Shown: piece after piece, positions 1 through 9,552 of the stretch
Numbering within the stretch: the first letter of the stretch is position 1
Layout of the letters: each line of letters begins with the position of its first letter
Assembly (NCBI GenBank): GCA_934646005.1
Contig: CAKUED010000009.1
Coordinates: 1 to 64,000, forward strand
Direction: 5' to 3'
Length of the DNA: 64,000 bases
DNA from: an uncultured Oscillospiraceae bacterium
GTDB lineage: Bacteria > Bacillota > Clostridia > Oscillospirales > Oscillospiraceae
Translations under genes and position numbers: made by a program
Notes under the pieces: model-generated
What the model was told of the DNA's origin: nothing
The model's database searches: none
What the model saw: only the letters and a program-made list of their open reading frames with translations

Positions 1-1308
1 ATGGAGGCGATCATGGAGGTTTTGCGCAAAACGTACAGTCTGTACGGCTTTACCCCGCTCGATACGCCCGCCATCGAGGCCGCCGACGTGCTGCTCGCCA
101 AGGGCGGCGGCGAGACCGAGAAGCAAATTTACCGCTTCCAGAAGGGCGACAGCGACCTCGCGCTCCGCTTTGACCTCACCGTGCCGCTGGCAAAATACGT
201 CGCGCTGCATGAGTCGGAGCTCACCTTCCCCTTCCGCCGCTATCAGATCGGCAAGGTCTACCGCGGCGAGCGCGCGCAGCGCGGGCGCTTCCGCGAGTTT
301 TATCAGGCGGACATCGACGTCATCGGCGACGGCAAGCTCGACATCACGAACGAAGCCGAAGTCCCCGCCATCATCTATCAGGTCTTTTCGCAGCTTGGGC
401 TGCGCCGCTTCCAGATCCGCGTCAACAACCGCAAAATTCTCAACGGCTTCTACGCCATGCTGGGTCTTGGCGCGCAGGCGGGCGACATTATGCGCACCGT
501 CGATAAGCTCGATAAGATCGGCGCGGAGAAGGTGCGCGTCTGTCTGATTGACGACTGCGGCGTTGCCGCAGAGCAGGCGGACGAAATTCTCCGCTTCATC
601 GCCATCCGCGGCACGAACGCCGAAGTCCTCGCGGCGCTGGACGGCTATCGTGGGAGGAACGAGACGTTTGACCTCGGTCTGTCGGAGCTTCAGACCGTCA
701 CGAAATACCTCGCCGCGTTCGGCGTGCCGGAGGAGAATTTCGCCGTCGATCTGACCATCGCGCGGGGTCTTGACTACTACACCGGCACGGTGTATGAAAC
801 GACGCTGCTCGACCACCCGGAGATCGGCTCGGTCTGCTCCGGCGGGCGGTATGACGATCTGGCGGAGTATTACACCAGCCGCAAGCTGCCGGGCGTGGGC
901 ATTTCCATTGGTCTCACGCGCCTGTTCTATGTGCTCGGCGAGCAGGGGCTTTTGAATCCCGCCGCCGCGCCCGCCCCGGCGGACGTGCTGATCCTGCCGA
1001 TGACCGAGGACCTCACCGCCGCGGCGCGGCTCGCGACCGCCCTTCGTGCATCCGGCATCCGCACGCAGCTCTACTGTGAGCAGAAAAAATTCAAGGCGAA
1101 AATTCAGTACGCCGACAAGCTGCACATCCCCTACGTCGTGTTCCTCGGCGAGGACGAGCTGGCGGCGGGCACGGCGTCCGTCAAGGAGCTGGCGACGGGC
1201 GAACAGTCCTCCGTCGCACTCAGCGACCTTCCCGCATTCATCCACGAAAAACTCGGCTGCCGTCCGCAGCCGCCCATCATTTTGGAATCGCAGAAAGAAG
1301 GAGAATAA
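1..1308 (+). CDS. hisS: Histidyl-tRNA synthetase, 5' end cut by window
   Basis: Class II aminoacyl-tRNA synthetase that charges tRNA-His in the cytoplasm. Residues 56-66 carry the RFDLTVP block, residues 78-109 the motif 2 region (YRGERAQRGRFREF then YQADIDVIG), and residues 253-266 the HisRS signature ARGLDYYTGTVYE. GGRYDD follows at 281 and the motif 3 region at about 298-310. A C-terminal anticodon-binding domain starts near residue 325. The frame is open from base 1 and the protein starts in what is normally the first helix, after the usual N-terminal PRGT/DILP-type segment. I therefore think about 20 residues lie outside the window and the first ATG here is internal. It is followed after 3 bases by aspS, a common hisS-aspS pair. 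Confidence 0.95.
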   Translation: MEAIMEVLRKTYSLYGFTPLDTPAIEAADVLLAKGGGETEKQIYRFQKGDSDLALRFDLTVPLAKYVALHESELTFPFRRYQIGKVYRGERAQRGRFREFYQADIDVIGDGKLDITNEAEVPAIIYQVFSQLGLRRFQIRVNNRKILNGFYAMLGLGAQAGDIMRTVDKLDKIGAEKVRVCLIDDCGVAAEQADEILRFIAIRGTNAEVLAALDGYRGRNETFDLGLSELQTVTKYLAAFGVPEENFAVDLTIARGLDYYTGTVYETTLLDHPEIGSVCSGGRYDDLAEYYTSRKLPGVGISIGLTRLFYVLGEQGLLNPAAAPAPADVLILPMTEDLTAAARLATALRASGIRTQLYCEQKKFKAKIQYADKLHIPYVVFLGEDELAAGTASVKELATGEQSSVALSDLPAFIHEKLGCRPQPPIILESQKEGE

Positions 1309-1311
1309 ACC

Positions 1312-3081
1312 ATGACCCAATCGAGAACCCATACCTGCGGCGCGCTGCGTCTGGCGGACGCCGGCAAGACCGTAACGCTGTGCGGCTGGATGGAAAACGT
1401 CCGCGTCGTCGGCAGCAACTTTGCCTTTGTCGTCCTGCGCGACTTCTACGGCACGACGCAGATCGTCGTGGAGACCGAGGACATGATGAGCATCATCAAG
1501 TCCCTCAATAAGGAGTCCACCATCCAGGTCACCGGCACGGTGCGTGAGCGCGCCAGCAAGAACCCCAAGCTCGCCACGGGCGAGATCGAGGTCGTGCCGG
1601 AAAAGATCGCCGTGCTTGGCAAGTGCATCCACAACGAGCTGCCGTTTGAGATCAACCGCAGCCGCGAGGCTGACGAGACCCAGCGCCTGAAATACCGCTA
1701 TCTCGACCTGCGCAACCCCGCCGTCAAGAACAACATCATCCTGCGCTGCAACGTCGTCGCCGCCATCCGCAAGGCGATGATGGAGCACGACTTCCTGGAG
1801 ATCACCACGCCCATCCTCACCGCCTCCAGCCCCGAGGGCGCGCGCGATTATCTCGTCCCGGCGCGCAAGCACCCCGGCAAGTTCTACGCCCTGCCGCAGG
1901 CGCCGCAGCAGTTCAAGCAGCTTCTCATGACCTCCGGCTTTGACCGCTATTTCCAGATAGCCCCGTGCTTCCGCGATGAGGACGCGCGCGGCGACCGCTC
2001 CCCCGGCGAGTTCTATCAGCTCGATATGGAGATGTCCTTTGCCACGCAGGACGACGTGTTCGCCGTCATCGAGGACGTGCTGCCGCCGATCTTTGCCAAA
2101 TACGGCAAGTACGGCATCGCCTCCCAGCCGCCCTTCCGCCGCATCGCGTATAACGACGCGCTGGACATCTACGGCTCGGATAAGCCCGACCTGCGCATCG
2201 ACCTGACGAGCAAGAATATCTCCGACCTGTTTGCGGACTCTGAATTTGAGCCCTTTAAGGGTCAGACCGTCAAGGCAGTGCCCATCTCCGACTGCGCGCT
2301 CACGCGCAAGCAGATCGAAAAGCTGCTGACCGACTGCGAGGTGCAGGCGGGCACGAAGGGCTACTGGTTCAAGCTGGACGAGGCAGGCGAGCTGACAGGC
2401 GGCGTCGCCAAGTTCGTGCAGGGCTGCAAGGACGAGCTGGCCGCGCGTCTGGGTCTCAAGCCCAACACGCTCGTCGTGCTGGCGGCGGGCGCGTCGGCGA
2501 CAAAGCTGACGGGCGTGCTCATCAAAATTTTCGGTGCGAACGTGCCGGGTCATATGGACAAGGAGCGCTACGAGTTCTGCTGGATCGTGGACTTCCCGAT
2601 GTACGAGATCGGCGACGAGTCCGGCGAGCTGGAGTTCTGCCACAACCCGTTCTCCATGCCGGCGGGCGGTCTGGACGTGCTGCTGAAGGCGGAGCGCGGC
2701 GAAATTGACCCGCTCACCATCACCGCCGACCAGTACGATCTGGTGTGCAACGGCGTAGAGCTGTCGTCCGGCGCGGTGCGAAATCACGATCCCGAGATCA
2801 TGATCAAGGCCTTCGAGCTGGTGCGCCTCGGCGAGGACGACGTGAAGAGCAAGTTCCCCGCCATGTACAACGCCTTTACCTATGGCGCGCCGCCCCATGC
2901 GGGCATCGCCCCGGGCATCGACCGCATGGTCATGCTGCTGGCGGGCGAGGATTCCATCCGCGAGATCATCCCGTTCCCGATGAACAAGAACGCGCAGGAC
3001 ATCCTCATGGGCGCGCCCAGCGAGGTCACCCAGAAGCAGCTCGACGAGCTGCACATCGCCGTCACCGCGCACGAAGAGTAA
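1312..3081 (+). CDS. aspS: Aspartyl-tRNA synthetase
   Basis: Charges tRNA-Asp (or tRNA-Asp/Asn in organisms lacking AsnRS). At 589 residues it is the bacterial type. It has an N-terminal OB-fold anticodon domain (about 1-110), the class II core with motif 2 around FRDEDARGDRSPGEF (about 221-235), a bacterial GAD insertion (about 290-420) and motif 3 at PPHAGIAPGIDRM near 525-537. The ATG follows an AGAAGGAG ribosome site that overlaps the end of hisS, so the two genes are translationally close and probably co-transcribed. A strong terminator follows directly. Whether it is discriminating or non-discriminating cannot be settled by eye. Confidence 0.96.
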   Translation: MTQSRTHTCGALRLADAGKTVTLCGWMENVRVVGSNFAFVVLRDFYGTTQIVVETEDMMSIIKSLNKESTIQVTGTVRERASKNPKLATGEIEVVPEKIAVLGKCIHNELPFEINRSREADETQRLKYRYLDLRNPAVKNNIILRCNVVAAIRKAMMEHDFLEITTPILTASSPEGARDYLVPARKHPGKFYALPQAPQQFKQLLMTSGFDRYFQIAPCFRDEDARGDRSPGEFYQLDMEMSFATQDDVFAVIEDVLPPIFAKYGKYGIASQPPFRRIAYNDALDIYGSDKPDLRIDLTSKNISDLFADSEFEPFKGQTVKAVPISDCALTRKQIEKLLTDCEVQAGTKGYWFKLDEAGELTGGVAKFVQGCKDELAARLGLKPNTLVVLAAGASATKLTGVLIKIFGANVPGHMDKERYEFCWIVDFPMYEIGDESGELEFCHNPFSMPAGGLDVLLKAERGEIDPLTITADQYDLVCNGVELSSGAVRNHDPEIMIKAFELVRLGEDDVKSKFPAMYNAFTYGAPPHAGIAPGIDRMVMLLAGEDSIREIIPFPMNKNAQDILMGAPSEVTQKQLDELHIAVTAHEE

Positions 3082-3092
3082 AAAGATAAAAA

Positions 3093-3127
3093 ATCCCCCG
3101 GCGGCAATACCGCCGGGGGATTTTTTG
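3093..3127 (+). terminator. Rho-independent terminator after aspS
   Basis: An 11-bp stem TCCCCCGGCGG / CCGCCGGGGGA (3094-3104 with 3110-3120) around a 5-base loop is followed by six T residues. It ends the hisS-aspS transcript. Confidence 0.9.
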
Positions 3128-3163
3128 CGCCCTAATGAACAATGTTCCGACCTTAGTCGTAAC

Positions 3164-3690
3164 GTAGGGGAGGGGCTTGCCCCTCCCGCCTGTTGCAGAT
3201 TTAGATTGCATTTCTTATCAAGCCGTAGGGGCGGGGCTCTGCCCCGCCCGCGCGGTACAATGTTGCGGATATGGGCGCACCAATGCGAAACGGTACGCAC
3301 CCGTAGGGGCGGACGACCCTGTCCGCCCGGCAGGTCGCACCCACAAAACAGAACACACCGATGCGAACGCGTACACCGTTTGTAGGGGTCGATGCCCACA
3401 TCGACCCGCACAACGCATGACCGTTTTTACGAAACGTTGTGGCAAAGTTGTCATTGTCCCACGGGCGGACAGGGTCGTCCGCCCCTACAGGACGTTTTAC
3501 GTTTTCGCCGAAAATGCGTGCAATTTTGCAATTGCGCATTGCCGGAGAGAGCGCGGCATCGACCCCTACAAACATTTTACGGATTCGCATTGGTGCGTTC
3601 TAATCCGCAAGTGCGTACCGCACAATCGTTTCGTCACGGCTTCGCCGTGCCACCTCCCTTTACACAAGGGAGGCTTTGGTCCATACCAAG
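3164..3690. repeat. Hairpin repeat array 1 (GTAGGGG family, six units)
   Basis: Noncoding. Six hairpin units lie at 3164-3188, 3225-3250, 3303-3329, 3382-3408 (forward, starting GTAGGGG) and 3463-3488, 3555-3569 (inverted, ending CCCCTAC; the last is degenerate). Start-to-start spacing is 61, 78, 79, 81 and 92 bases. Each unit is a palindrome, but the arms differ: GGGAGGGGC/GCCCCTCCC, GGGCGGGGC/GCCCCGCCC, GGGCGGAC/GTCCGCCC and GGGTCGATG/CATCGACCC. Spacers share a motif like GCACCAATGCGAA. The stretch ends with a copy of a second repeat family (3627-3680: CACGGCTTCGCCGTG, then CCTCCCTTTACACAAGGGAGG). The open frames here are repeat translations, not genes. Confidence 0.85.
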
Positions 3691-3711
3691 GCGTTTCCTA
3701 AATAATGCCGC

Positions 3712-3740
3712 TTGACATTCCAGAAATTTGGGCATATGAT
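3712..3740 (+). promoter_or_regulatory. Sigma-A promoter of malic enzyme gene
   Basis: TTGACA (3712-3717), a 17-bp spacer and TATGAT (3735-3740) match the housekeeping consensus almost perfectly. Transcription would start near 3747, leaving a leader of about 136 bases. The leader contains a 7-bp hairpin GCTTCCC-ggc-GGGAAGC (3848-3864), 18 bases upstream of the start codon. Confidence 0.8.
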
Positions 3741-3882
3741 ATACTGGGTTTGGATGTGGCAGTTCGATTTTCAGCGGAAAATGCCGGGAGAATTGGCTGT
3801 TTTGCAGGATTTTGCAATGCCTTCGCCCATTCGGCTACTTTTTGCAGGCTTCCCGGCGGGAAGCGGAAAGACGGTTTTTTCA

Positions 3883-5061
3883 ATGTCAAAGGACTACGCT
3901 CAACAATCGCTCGAACTCCACGAACAGTGGCGCGGCAAAATCGAGGTGCAGGCGCGCGTGCCTGTCGCCGGCAAGGACGATCTCAGCCTCGCCTACACCC
4001 CCGGCGTGGCGCAGCCGTGCCTGGAAATTCAGAAAGACATCAACAAAAGCTACGACCTCACCCGGCGCTGGAATCTCTGCGCCGTCATCACCGACGGCTC
4101 TGCCGTCCTCGGTCTCGGCGACATTGGCCCGGAGGCGGGTATGCCCGTCATGGAGGGCAAATGCGTGCTCTTCAAGGCGTTCGGCGGCGTGGACGCGTTC
4201 CCGCTCTGCGTCAAAACGCACGATGTGGACGAATTTGTAAACGCCGTGGCGCTCATCTCCGGCTCGTTCGGCGGCATCAATCTCGAAGATATTTCCGCCC
4301 CGCGCTGCTTTGAGATCGAGCGCAAGCTGAAGGAAAAATGCGACATCCCCATCTTCCACGACGACCAGCACGGCACCGCCGTCATCACGCTCGCGGGACT
4401 GCACAACGCGCTGAAGGTCGTGGGCAAGAAGAAGGAGGACGTGCGCGTCGTGACCTCCGGCGCGGGCGCGGCGGCGATCGCCATCGTGAAGCTGCTGCTG
4501 TCGGCTGGCTACCGCAACGTCACCATGTGCGATCGGCACGGCGCGATCTACGCCGGGCGCGAGGGGCTCAACTGGATCAAGGAAGAGATGGCACAGGTCA
4601 CGAATCTGGAGCGCAGGGCGGGCAGCCTTGCCGATATGCTCGTTGGCGCGGATGTGTTCATCGGCGTGTCCGCCCCCGGCACGGTCACGACCGAGATGGT
4701 CAAAACGATGAACCGCGACGCGATCCTGTTTGCGTGCGCGAACCCGACGCCCGAAATTTTCCCCGAGGACGCAAAGGCGGGCGGCGCGGCGGTCGTTTCG
4801 ACCGGGCGCAGCGACTACCCGAACCAGATCAACAACGTCCTCGCCTTCCCCGGCATCTTCCGGGGCGCGTTCGACGTGCGCGCGAGCGACATTAACGAAG
4901 AAATGAAGGTCGCGGCGGCGCACGCGCTGGCGGACCTCATCTCCGACGAGGAGCTTTCGGCGGAGTACATCATCCCGAAAGCCTTCGACCCGCGCGTCGG
5001 TCCGGCGGTTGCCAAAGCCGTCGCCGAAGCCGCGAGAAGCTCGGGCGTAGCGCGAATTTAA
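3883..5061 (+). CDS. NAD(P)-dependent malic enzyme
   Basis: Oxidative decarboxylation of malate to pyruvate, feeding fermentation or NAD(P)H supply in the cytoplasm. The protein has 392 residues, the size of the short bacterial malic enzymes. It shows the family block SLAYTPGVAQPCLEI near the N terminus, a metal/malate region with DDQHGTAVI, and the Rossmann dinucleotide motif TSGAGAAAIA. The frame is open from 3712, but that part overlaps the promoter. The ATG at 3883 (MSKDYAQQS) gives the normal family N terminus, so I chose it. The ribosome site (AGCGGAAAG) is weak, which fits a structured leader. It is a single-gene transcript with its own promoter and terminator. Cofactor preference is not resolved. 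Confidence 0.93.
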   Translation: MSKDYAQQSLELHEQWRGKIEVQARVPVAGKDDLSLAYTPGVAQPCLEIQKDINKSYDLTRRWNLCAVITDGSAVLGLGDIGPEAGMPVMEGKCVLFKAFGGVDAFPLCVKTHDVDEFVNAVALISGSFGGINLEDISAPRCFEIERKLKEKCDIPIFHDDQHGTAVITLAGLHNALKVVGKKKEDVRVVTSGAGAAAIAIVKLLLSAGYRNVTMCDRHGAIYAGREGLNWIKEEMAQVTNLERRAGSLADMLVGADVFIGVSAPGTVTTEMVKTMNRDAILFACANPTPEIFPEDAKAGGAAVVSTGRSDYPNQINNVLAFPGIFRGAFDVRASDINEEMKVAAAHALADLISDEELSAEYIIPKAFDPRVGPAVAKAVAEAARSSGVARI

Positions 5062-5064
5062 GAA

Positions 5065-5101
5065 AGCCCCCCGGCGGAAAAATTCCGCCGGGGGAATTTT
5101 T
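5065..5101. terminator. Bidirectional terminator between malic enzyme and MATE genes
   Basis: The stem CCCCCGGCGGAA / TTCCGCCGGGGG has a short A-rich loop, with a T run on the plus side and A-rich sequence on the other. It lies between two convergent genes. Confidence 0.85.
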
Positions 5102-6518
5102 ATGCCTGCTCTGCCGGCACGTCCGCGTCGGGGGCGGAGAGCTCCCGATAGGTCTGCCGGATGAAGAAAATTGCAATGATGAAGGTCAGCAGATCCGCCG
5201 CCGGGAACGACCACAAAAGACCGTCCAGTCCGAAGAAGATCGGCAGGATCATGGGCAGCGACACGCCGAAAATGATCTCGCGCGTCATAGAAACGGCGGT
5301 GGACGCAAATGCCTTGCCCAGCGCCTGCAAATAGATGAACGTCCCCTTGTTCAGCGCCGCCAGCGGCATCAGACAGAGGTAACTGCGGAAGCATTTCACG
5401 GTGAAATCCGCGTAATACACGCTTTCGTTTGCCGCGCCGAACAGCATGGCGATCTGCAATGGGAATACCTCTACGATCACCAGAGCGACAGCACCGACGA
5501 TGAACTCTGCCAGCAGCAGCCGGGAAAACAGCGCCTTGGCGCGATCCTTCTTCTTTGCGCCGATGTTATATCCGGCGATCGGGATGCAGCCCGCCGCCAT
5601 GCCGATGGCGATGGAGATGGCGATCTGGAAGAACTTCATCACGATGCCAAGCACGGCAAGCGGGATCTGCGCATACTCCGGCTGCCCGAAAATGGGGTCT
5701 TTCGCACCGTATTTCGTGCACATATTCTGCACTGCCGCCATGGAGATGACCAGCGAGATCTGCGCGAGGAAGCTGGTCAGCCCCAGAACAAGGAACTTGG
5801 GGATCACCCTTCCGTCCAGCCGAAAGCTGCTCTTTTGAAGCCTCACGACCTTCATATGCCGCAGATACCAGACGGAAAGCACCGCCGTCAGCACCTGACC
5901 GATCACGGTGGCGACCGCCGCGCCCATCATGCCCCAATGGAAGCCGTAAATAAAGAGCGGGTCGAGGATCACATTGGCGATCGCGCCGGAAACGGTGGCG
6001 ACCATGGCGAATTTTGGGCTGCCGTCGCTGCGGATCACCGGGTTCATCGCCTGTCCGAACATATAAAACGGGACGCCGAGCGTGATGTAGAAAAAGTATT
6101 CCTTCGCAAACACATGGGTCTCTTCGTTGACCGTGCCGCCGAACAGAGCAAGGATGGGTTCGCTGAAAATGAGGTAGACTGCCGTCAGCACAAGGCTGCC
6201 CGCCACGCAGAGCACGACCGCATTGCCGACGGCTTTGTGCGCGTCCTCGCGGGCATTGCGCCCCAGCGCGATGCTCACAAACGCGCAGCAGCCATCGCCG
6301 ATAAACACCGCGATGCCGAGCGCCACCACCGTCAGCGGGAAAACAACGGTGTTGGCGGCGTTGCCGTAAGAGCCGAGGTAGCTGGCGTTGGCGATGAAGA
6401 GCTGATCGACGATGTTGTAAAGCGCCCCGACCAGCAGCGAGATGATGCACGGCACGGCGTAGCGCCGCATGAGCGTCCCGATGCGCTCCGTGCCTAAGAA
6501 TTGATTGTCCGTGTTCAT
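5100..6518 (-). CDS. MATE-family multidrug/sodium antiporter
   Basis: An inner-membrane exporter of the MATE family (DinF/NorM-like) that pumps drugs or metabolites out in exchange for Na+ or H+. Its 472 residues show about twelve hydrophobic segments in two halves, each opening with the typical pattern (PCIISLLVGALYNIVDQLFI in the first half, a Q-I-S-L pair in the second). The ATG at 6518 (MNTDNQFLG) has an AAGGAGA ribosome site. The frame is also open upstream through an ATG at 6584, whose codons form the leader hairpin described separately. It stands alone, with its own promoter and leader, and is convergent with malic enzyme. The substrate is unknown. Confidence 0.93.
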   Translation of the reverse strand: MNTDNQFLGTERIGTLMRRYAVPCIISLLVGALYNIVDQLFIANASYLGSYGNAANTVVFPLTVVALGIAVFIGDGCCAFVSIALGRNAREDAHKAVGNAVVLCVAGSLVLTAVYLIFSEPILALFGGTVNEETHVFAKEYFFYITLGVPFYMFGQAMNPVIRSDGSPKFAMVATVSGAIANVILDPLFIYGFHWGMMGAAVATVIGQVLTAVLSVWYLRHMKVVRLQKSSFRLDGRVIPKFLVLGLTSFLAQISLVISMAAVQNMCTKYGAKDPIFGQPEYAQIPLAVLGIVMKFFQIAISIAIGMAAGCIPIAGYNIGAKKKDRAKALFSRLLLAEFIVGAVALVIVEVFPLQIAMLFGAANESVYYADFTVKCFRSYLCLMPLAALNKGTFIYLQALGKAFASTAVSMTREIIFGVSLPMILPIFFGLDGLLWSFPAADLLTFIIAIFFIRQTYRELSAPDADVPAEQA

Positions 6519-6536
6519 GAAAAATCGTCTCCTTGC

Positions 6537-6575
6537 AAAAAAAATCAGCGTAAGCCCGAAAAACCCGGACTTACG
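6537..6575 (-). promoter_or_regulatory. Attenuator-like hairpin in the MATE leader
   Basis: Read on the minus strand, GCGTAAGTCCG and CGGGCTTACGC pair (one G-U) around a short T-rich loop, and TGATTTTTTT follows. This is an intrinsic-terminator shape (6547-6575 plus a T run at 6537-6543) lying between the promoter and the ribosome site. An ATG at 6584 starts a frame through the hairpin that stays in phase with the MATE gene, so translation of the leader could disrupt the terminator. Confidence 0.6.
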
Positions 6576-6618
6576 CATTGCTGCTACACGATTTTCCTGT
6601 GAACTTTTCCGCAGGAGT

Positions 6619-6647
6619 ATTATAGCGGAGGAAGGGGGAAATTTCAA
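6619..6647 (-). promoter_or_regulatory. Sigma-A promoter of the MATE gene
   Basis: On the minus strand, TTGAAA (6642-6647), a 17-bp spacer and TATAAT (6619-6624). The predicted start is near 6612, so the leader of about 94 bases contains the whole hairpin. Confidence 0.8.
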
Positions 6648-6680
6648 ATGGTTTTTTGCCGCAAAATCCCCCAAATTTGC

Positions 6681-6946
6681 GTAGGGGAGGGGTGCTACCT
6701 CTCCCGCGCAGGATGGAATCGCAAATCGGCACACGCTATCGGCGAAAACGCATAACGTTCTGTAGGGGCGGACGCCTCTGTCCGCCCGTTGGGCAATTAC
6801 GGGTTTGCCGCAATGTTTCGTAAAAACGGTCGTGCGGCCTGCCGGGCGGACAGGGTCGTCCGCCCCTACGGGTGCATACCGTTTCGCATTGGTGCATTAA
6901 ATTTTGTAATGCTGTACCGCGCGGGATGGGCAGAGCTCCTCCCCTA
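6681..6946. repeat. Hairpin repeat array 2 (four units, mirror order)
   Basis: Units at 6681-6707 (AGGGG-type arm, forward), 6762-6788 (CGGAC-type, forward), 6844-6869 (CGGAC-type, inverted) and 6922-6946 (AGGGG-type, inverted) are spaced 81, 82 and 78 bases apart. The order A-B-B'-A' makes the whole array one nested inverted repeat. Spacer motifs such as TTCGCATTGGTGCATT recur from the other arrays. No gene is seen between 6660 and 6970. Confidence 0.85.
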
Positions 6947-6970
6947 CGCAAAATAATGACTTCTTCCCTA

Positions 6971-7120
6971 TTACCTAATCCCATGGCACACGGGGCAAAC
7001 GTGCCCGCTGACCACGCCGCGCCCTTGGCAGACCTTGCAGGGGCGCGGGGCGCAGGCGGTCAGGCTCAGGGCGCAGAGAAGCGCCGCTAAAATCGCCGCC
7101 AGAAATTTGATCCGCTTCAT
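6971..7120 (-). CDS. 49-residue lipoprotein with paired CxxC motifs
   Basis: A small gene with an excellent AAGGAG ribosome site 7 bases before the ATG at 7120. The peptide begins MKRIKFLAAILAALL, a lipoprotein signal, and has the lipobox LTAC with the modified Cys at residue 23. The mature part is only about 27 residues and holds CKVCQGRG and CPVCHG. The CxxCxGxG and CxxCxG repeats are those of the DnaJ zinc finger, so a membrane-anchored mini zinc or redox site is likely. It is divergent from the ribbon-helix-helix gene. I do not recognise the family. The signal, lipobox and motif all in one frame argue strongly that it is real. Confidence 0.7.
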   Translation of the reverse strand: MKRIKFLAAILAALLCALSLTACAPRPCKVCQGRGVVSGHVCPVCHGIR

Positions 7121-7226
7121 ATCCACTCCTTTTGTATTCGATATGCAATATCTATTTTAGAATATTTTATATCATATCAGAACAGAATACAATAATCAAG
7201 AAGAAACGGAAAGGGCGGTGGCTCTC

Positions 7227-7403
7227 ATGGCGAAATTTGTCGCGCGAAAACCTGAAAAAGAAGTGATCTCCATGCGCATTTCCACGGACACGCTGCGGCT
7301 GGTGGACGACAAAGCCGCCGCCGTGGGCATCAGCCGCAACGAGCTCATCAACCAGATGATCGCCTTCGCGCTGGACAACATGGACGACGACGCGGACGTG
7401 TAG
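7227..7403 (+). CDS. Ribbon-helix-helix DNA-binding protein
   Basis: A 58-residue protein. EVISMRIS fits the DNA-contacting beta strand, DTLRLVDDKAAAVG helix A and SRNELINQMIAFAL helix B of an Arc/CopG-type fold, so it probably binds DNA as a dimer. The start is either ATG 7227 (MAKFVARKPEK, preceded by GGTGG) or GTG 7218; I prefer the ATG. It has no toxin partner beside it, so it is more likely a free regulator than an antitoxin. It ends in a terminator shared with the convergent groEL. Confidence 0.8.
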   Translation: MAKFVARKPEKEVISMRISTDTLRLVDDKAAAVGISRNELINQMIAFALDNMDDDADV

Positions 7404-7430
7404 ATCGCGCAAAAAATCTAAAATTTACGC

Positions 7431-7476
7431 AAAACCGCCCCGGATGCACCTGCATCCGGGGCGGTTTGTTTAATTT
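7431..7476. terminator. Bidirectional terminator between RHH gene and groEL
   Basis: A perfect 17-bp stem (7432-7448 with 7451-7467, core ACCGCCCCGGATGC) and 2-base loop are followed by a T-rich run on the plus side. Confidence 0.9.
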
Positions 7477-7486
7477 TTGAAACGGC

Positions 7487-9130
<1,644 letters not shown>

Positions 9131-9142
9131 TCAAAATCTCCT

Positions 9143-9415
9143 TTATTCCACGATTGCCAGGATGTCGGCGAGCTTGCAGATGGTGTAATCCTCGCCGTCG
9201 AGCTTGAGCTCCTGCCCGGAGAACTTGCCGGTCACGACCTTGTCGCCCTTCTTCACGGTCATGGGCACGTCCTTCGTGCCCGGGCCTGCGGCGATGACCT
9301 CGGAGACCACGGATTTTTCCTTCGTCGCCGTGGACAGGATGATCCCGGACGCGGTCTTTTCTTCAGCCTCAAAGCTCTTCAGCAGCACGTTATCTGCCAG
9401 CGGCTTCAGTTTCAT
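9143..9415 (-). CDS. groS: Co-chaperonin GroES
   Basis: The 10-kDa lid of the GroEL chamber, 90 residues. It has KPLADNVLLK at the start, the mobile-loop region (EAEEKTASGIILS) and the conserved V-AAGPGT segment. The ribosome site GAGGAGG precedes ATG 9415. It is first gene of the groES-groEL operon. Confidence 0.99.
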   Translation of the reverse strand: MKLKPLADNVLLKSFEAEEKTASGIILSTATKEKSVVSEVIAAGPGTKDVPMTVKKGDKVVTGKFSGQELKLDGEDYTICKLADILAIVE

Positions 9416-9471
9416 AACAGTTACCTCCTCGTTATTGTGCGTGCGGCGGATGCCGCGAATTTACCATGGTT

Positions 9472-9498
9472 TTAGCACTCGCTTAGTATGAGTGCTAA
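9472..9498. promoter_or_regulatory. CIRCE operator (HrcA-binding site)
   Basis: TTAGCACTC, nine bases, GAGTGCTAA is an exact match to the CIRCE inverted repeat. HrcA represses groESL through this site and releases it on heat shock (established for Firmicutes). It lies just downstream of the -10 box. Confidence 0.97.
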
Positions 9499-9506
9499 CA
9501 TGATAT

Positions 9507-9534
9507 ATAATACCCGCTTTGCTCAAAATGTCAA
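9507..9534 (-). promoter_or_regulatory. Sigma-A promoter of groES-groEL
   Basis: On the minus strand, TTGACA (9529-9534), 16 bp and TATTAT (9507-9512), ending just before the CIRCE element. Confidence 0.8.
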
Positions 9535-9552
9535 GAGGGTTTTTGGGGAATT

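Noticed and set aside
3177..3715. Open frames of 80-170 codons inside the repeat arrays (also in 13.2-14.3, 51.9-52.8 and 57.3 kb)
   Set aside because: They are translations of palindromic repeats on both strands, without ribosome sites or conserved domains.
7218..7403. Toxin-antitoxin pair based on the ribbon-helix-helix protein
   Set aside because: No partner gene on either side; the neighbours are a lipoprotein and groEL.
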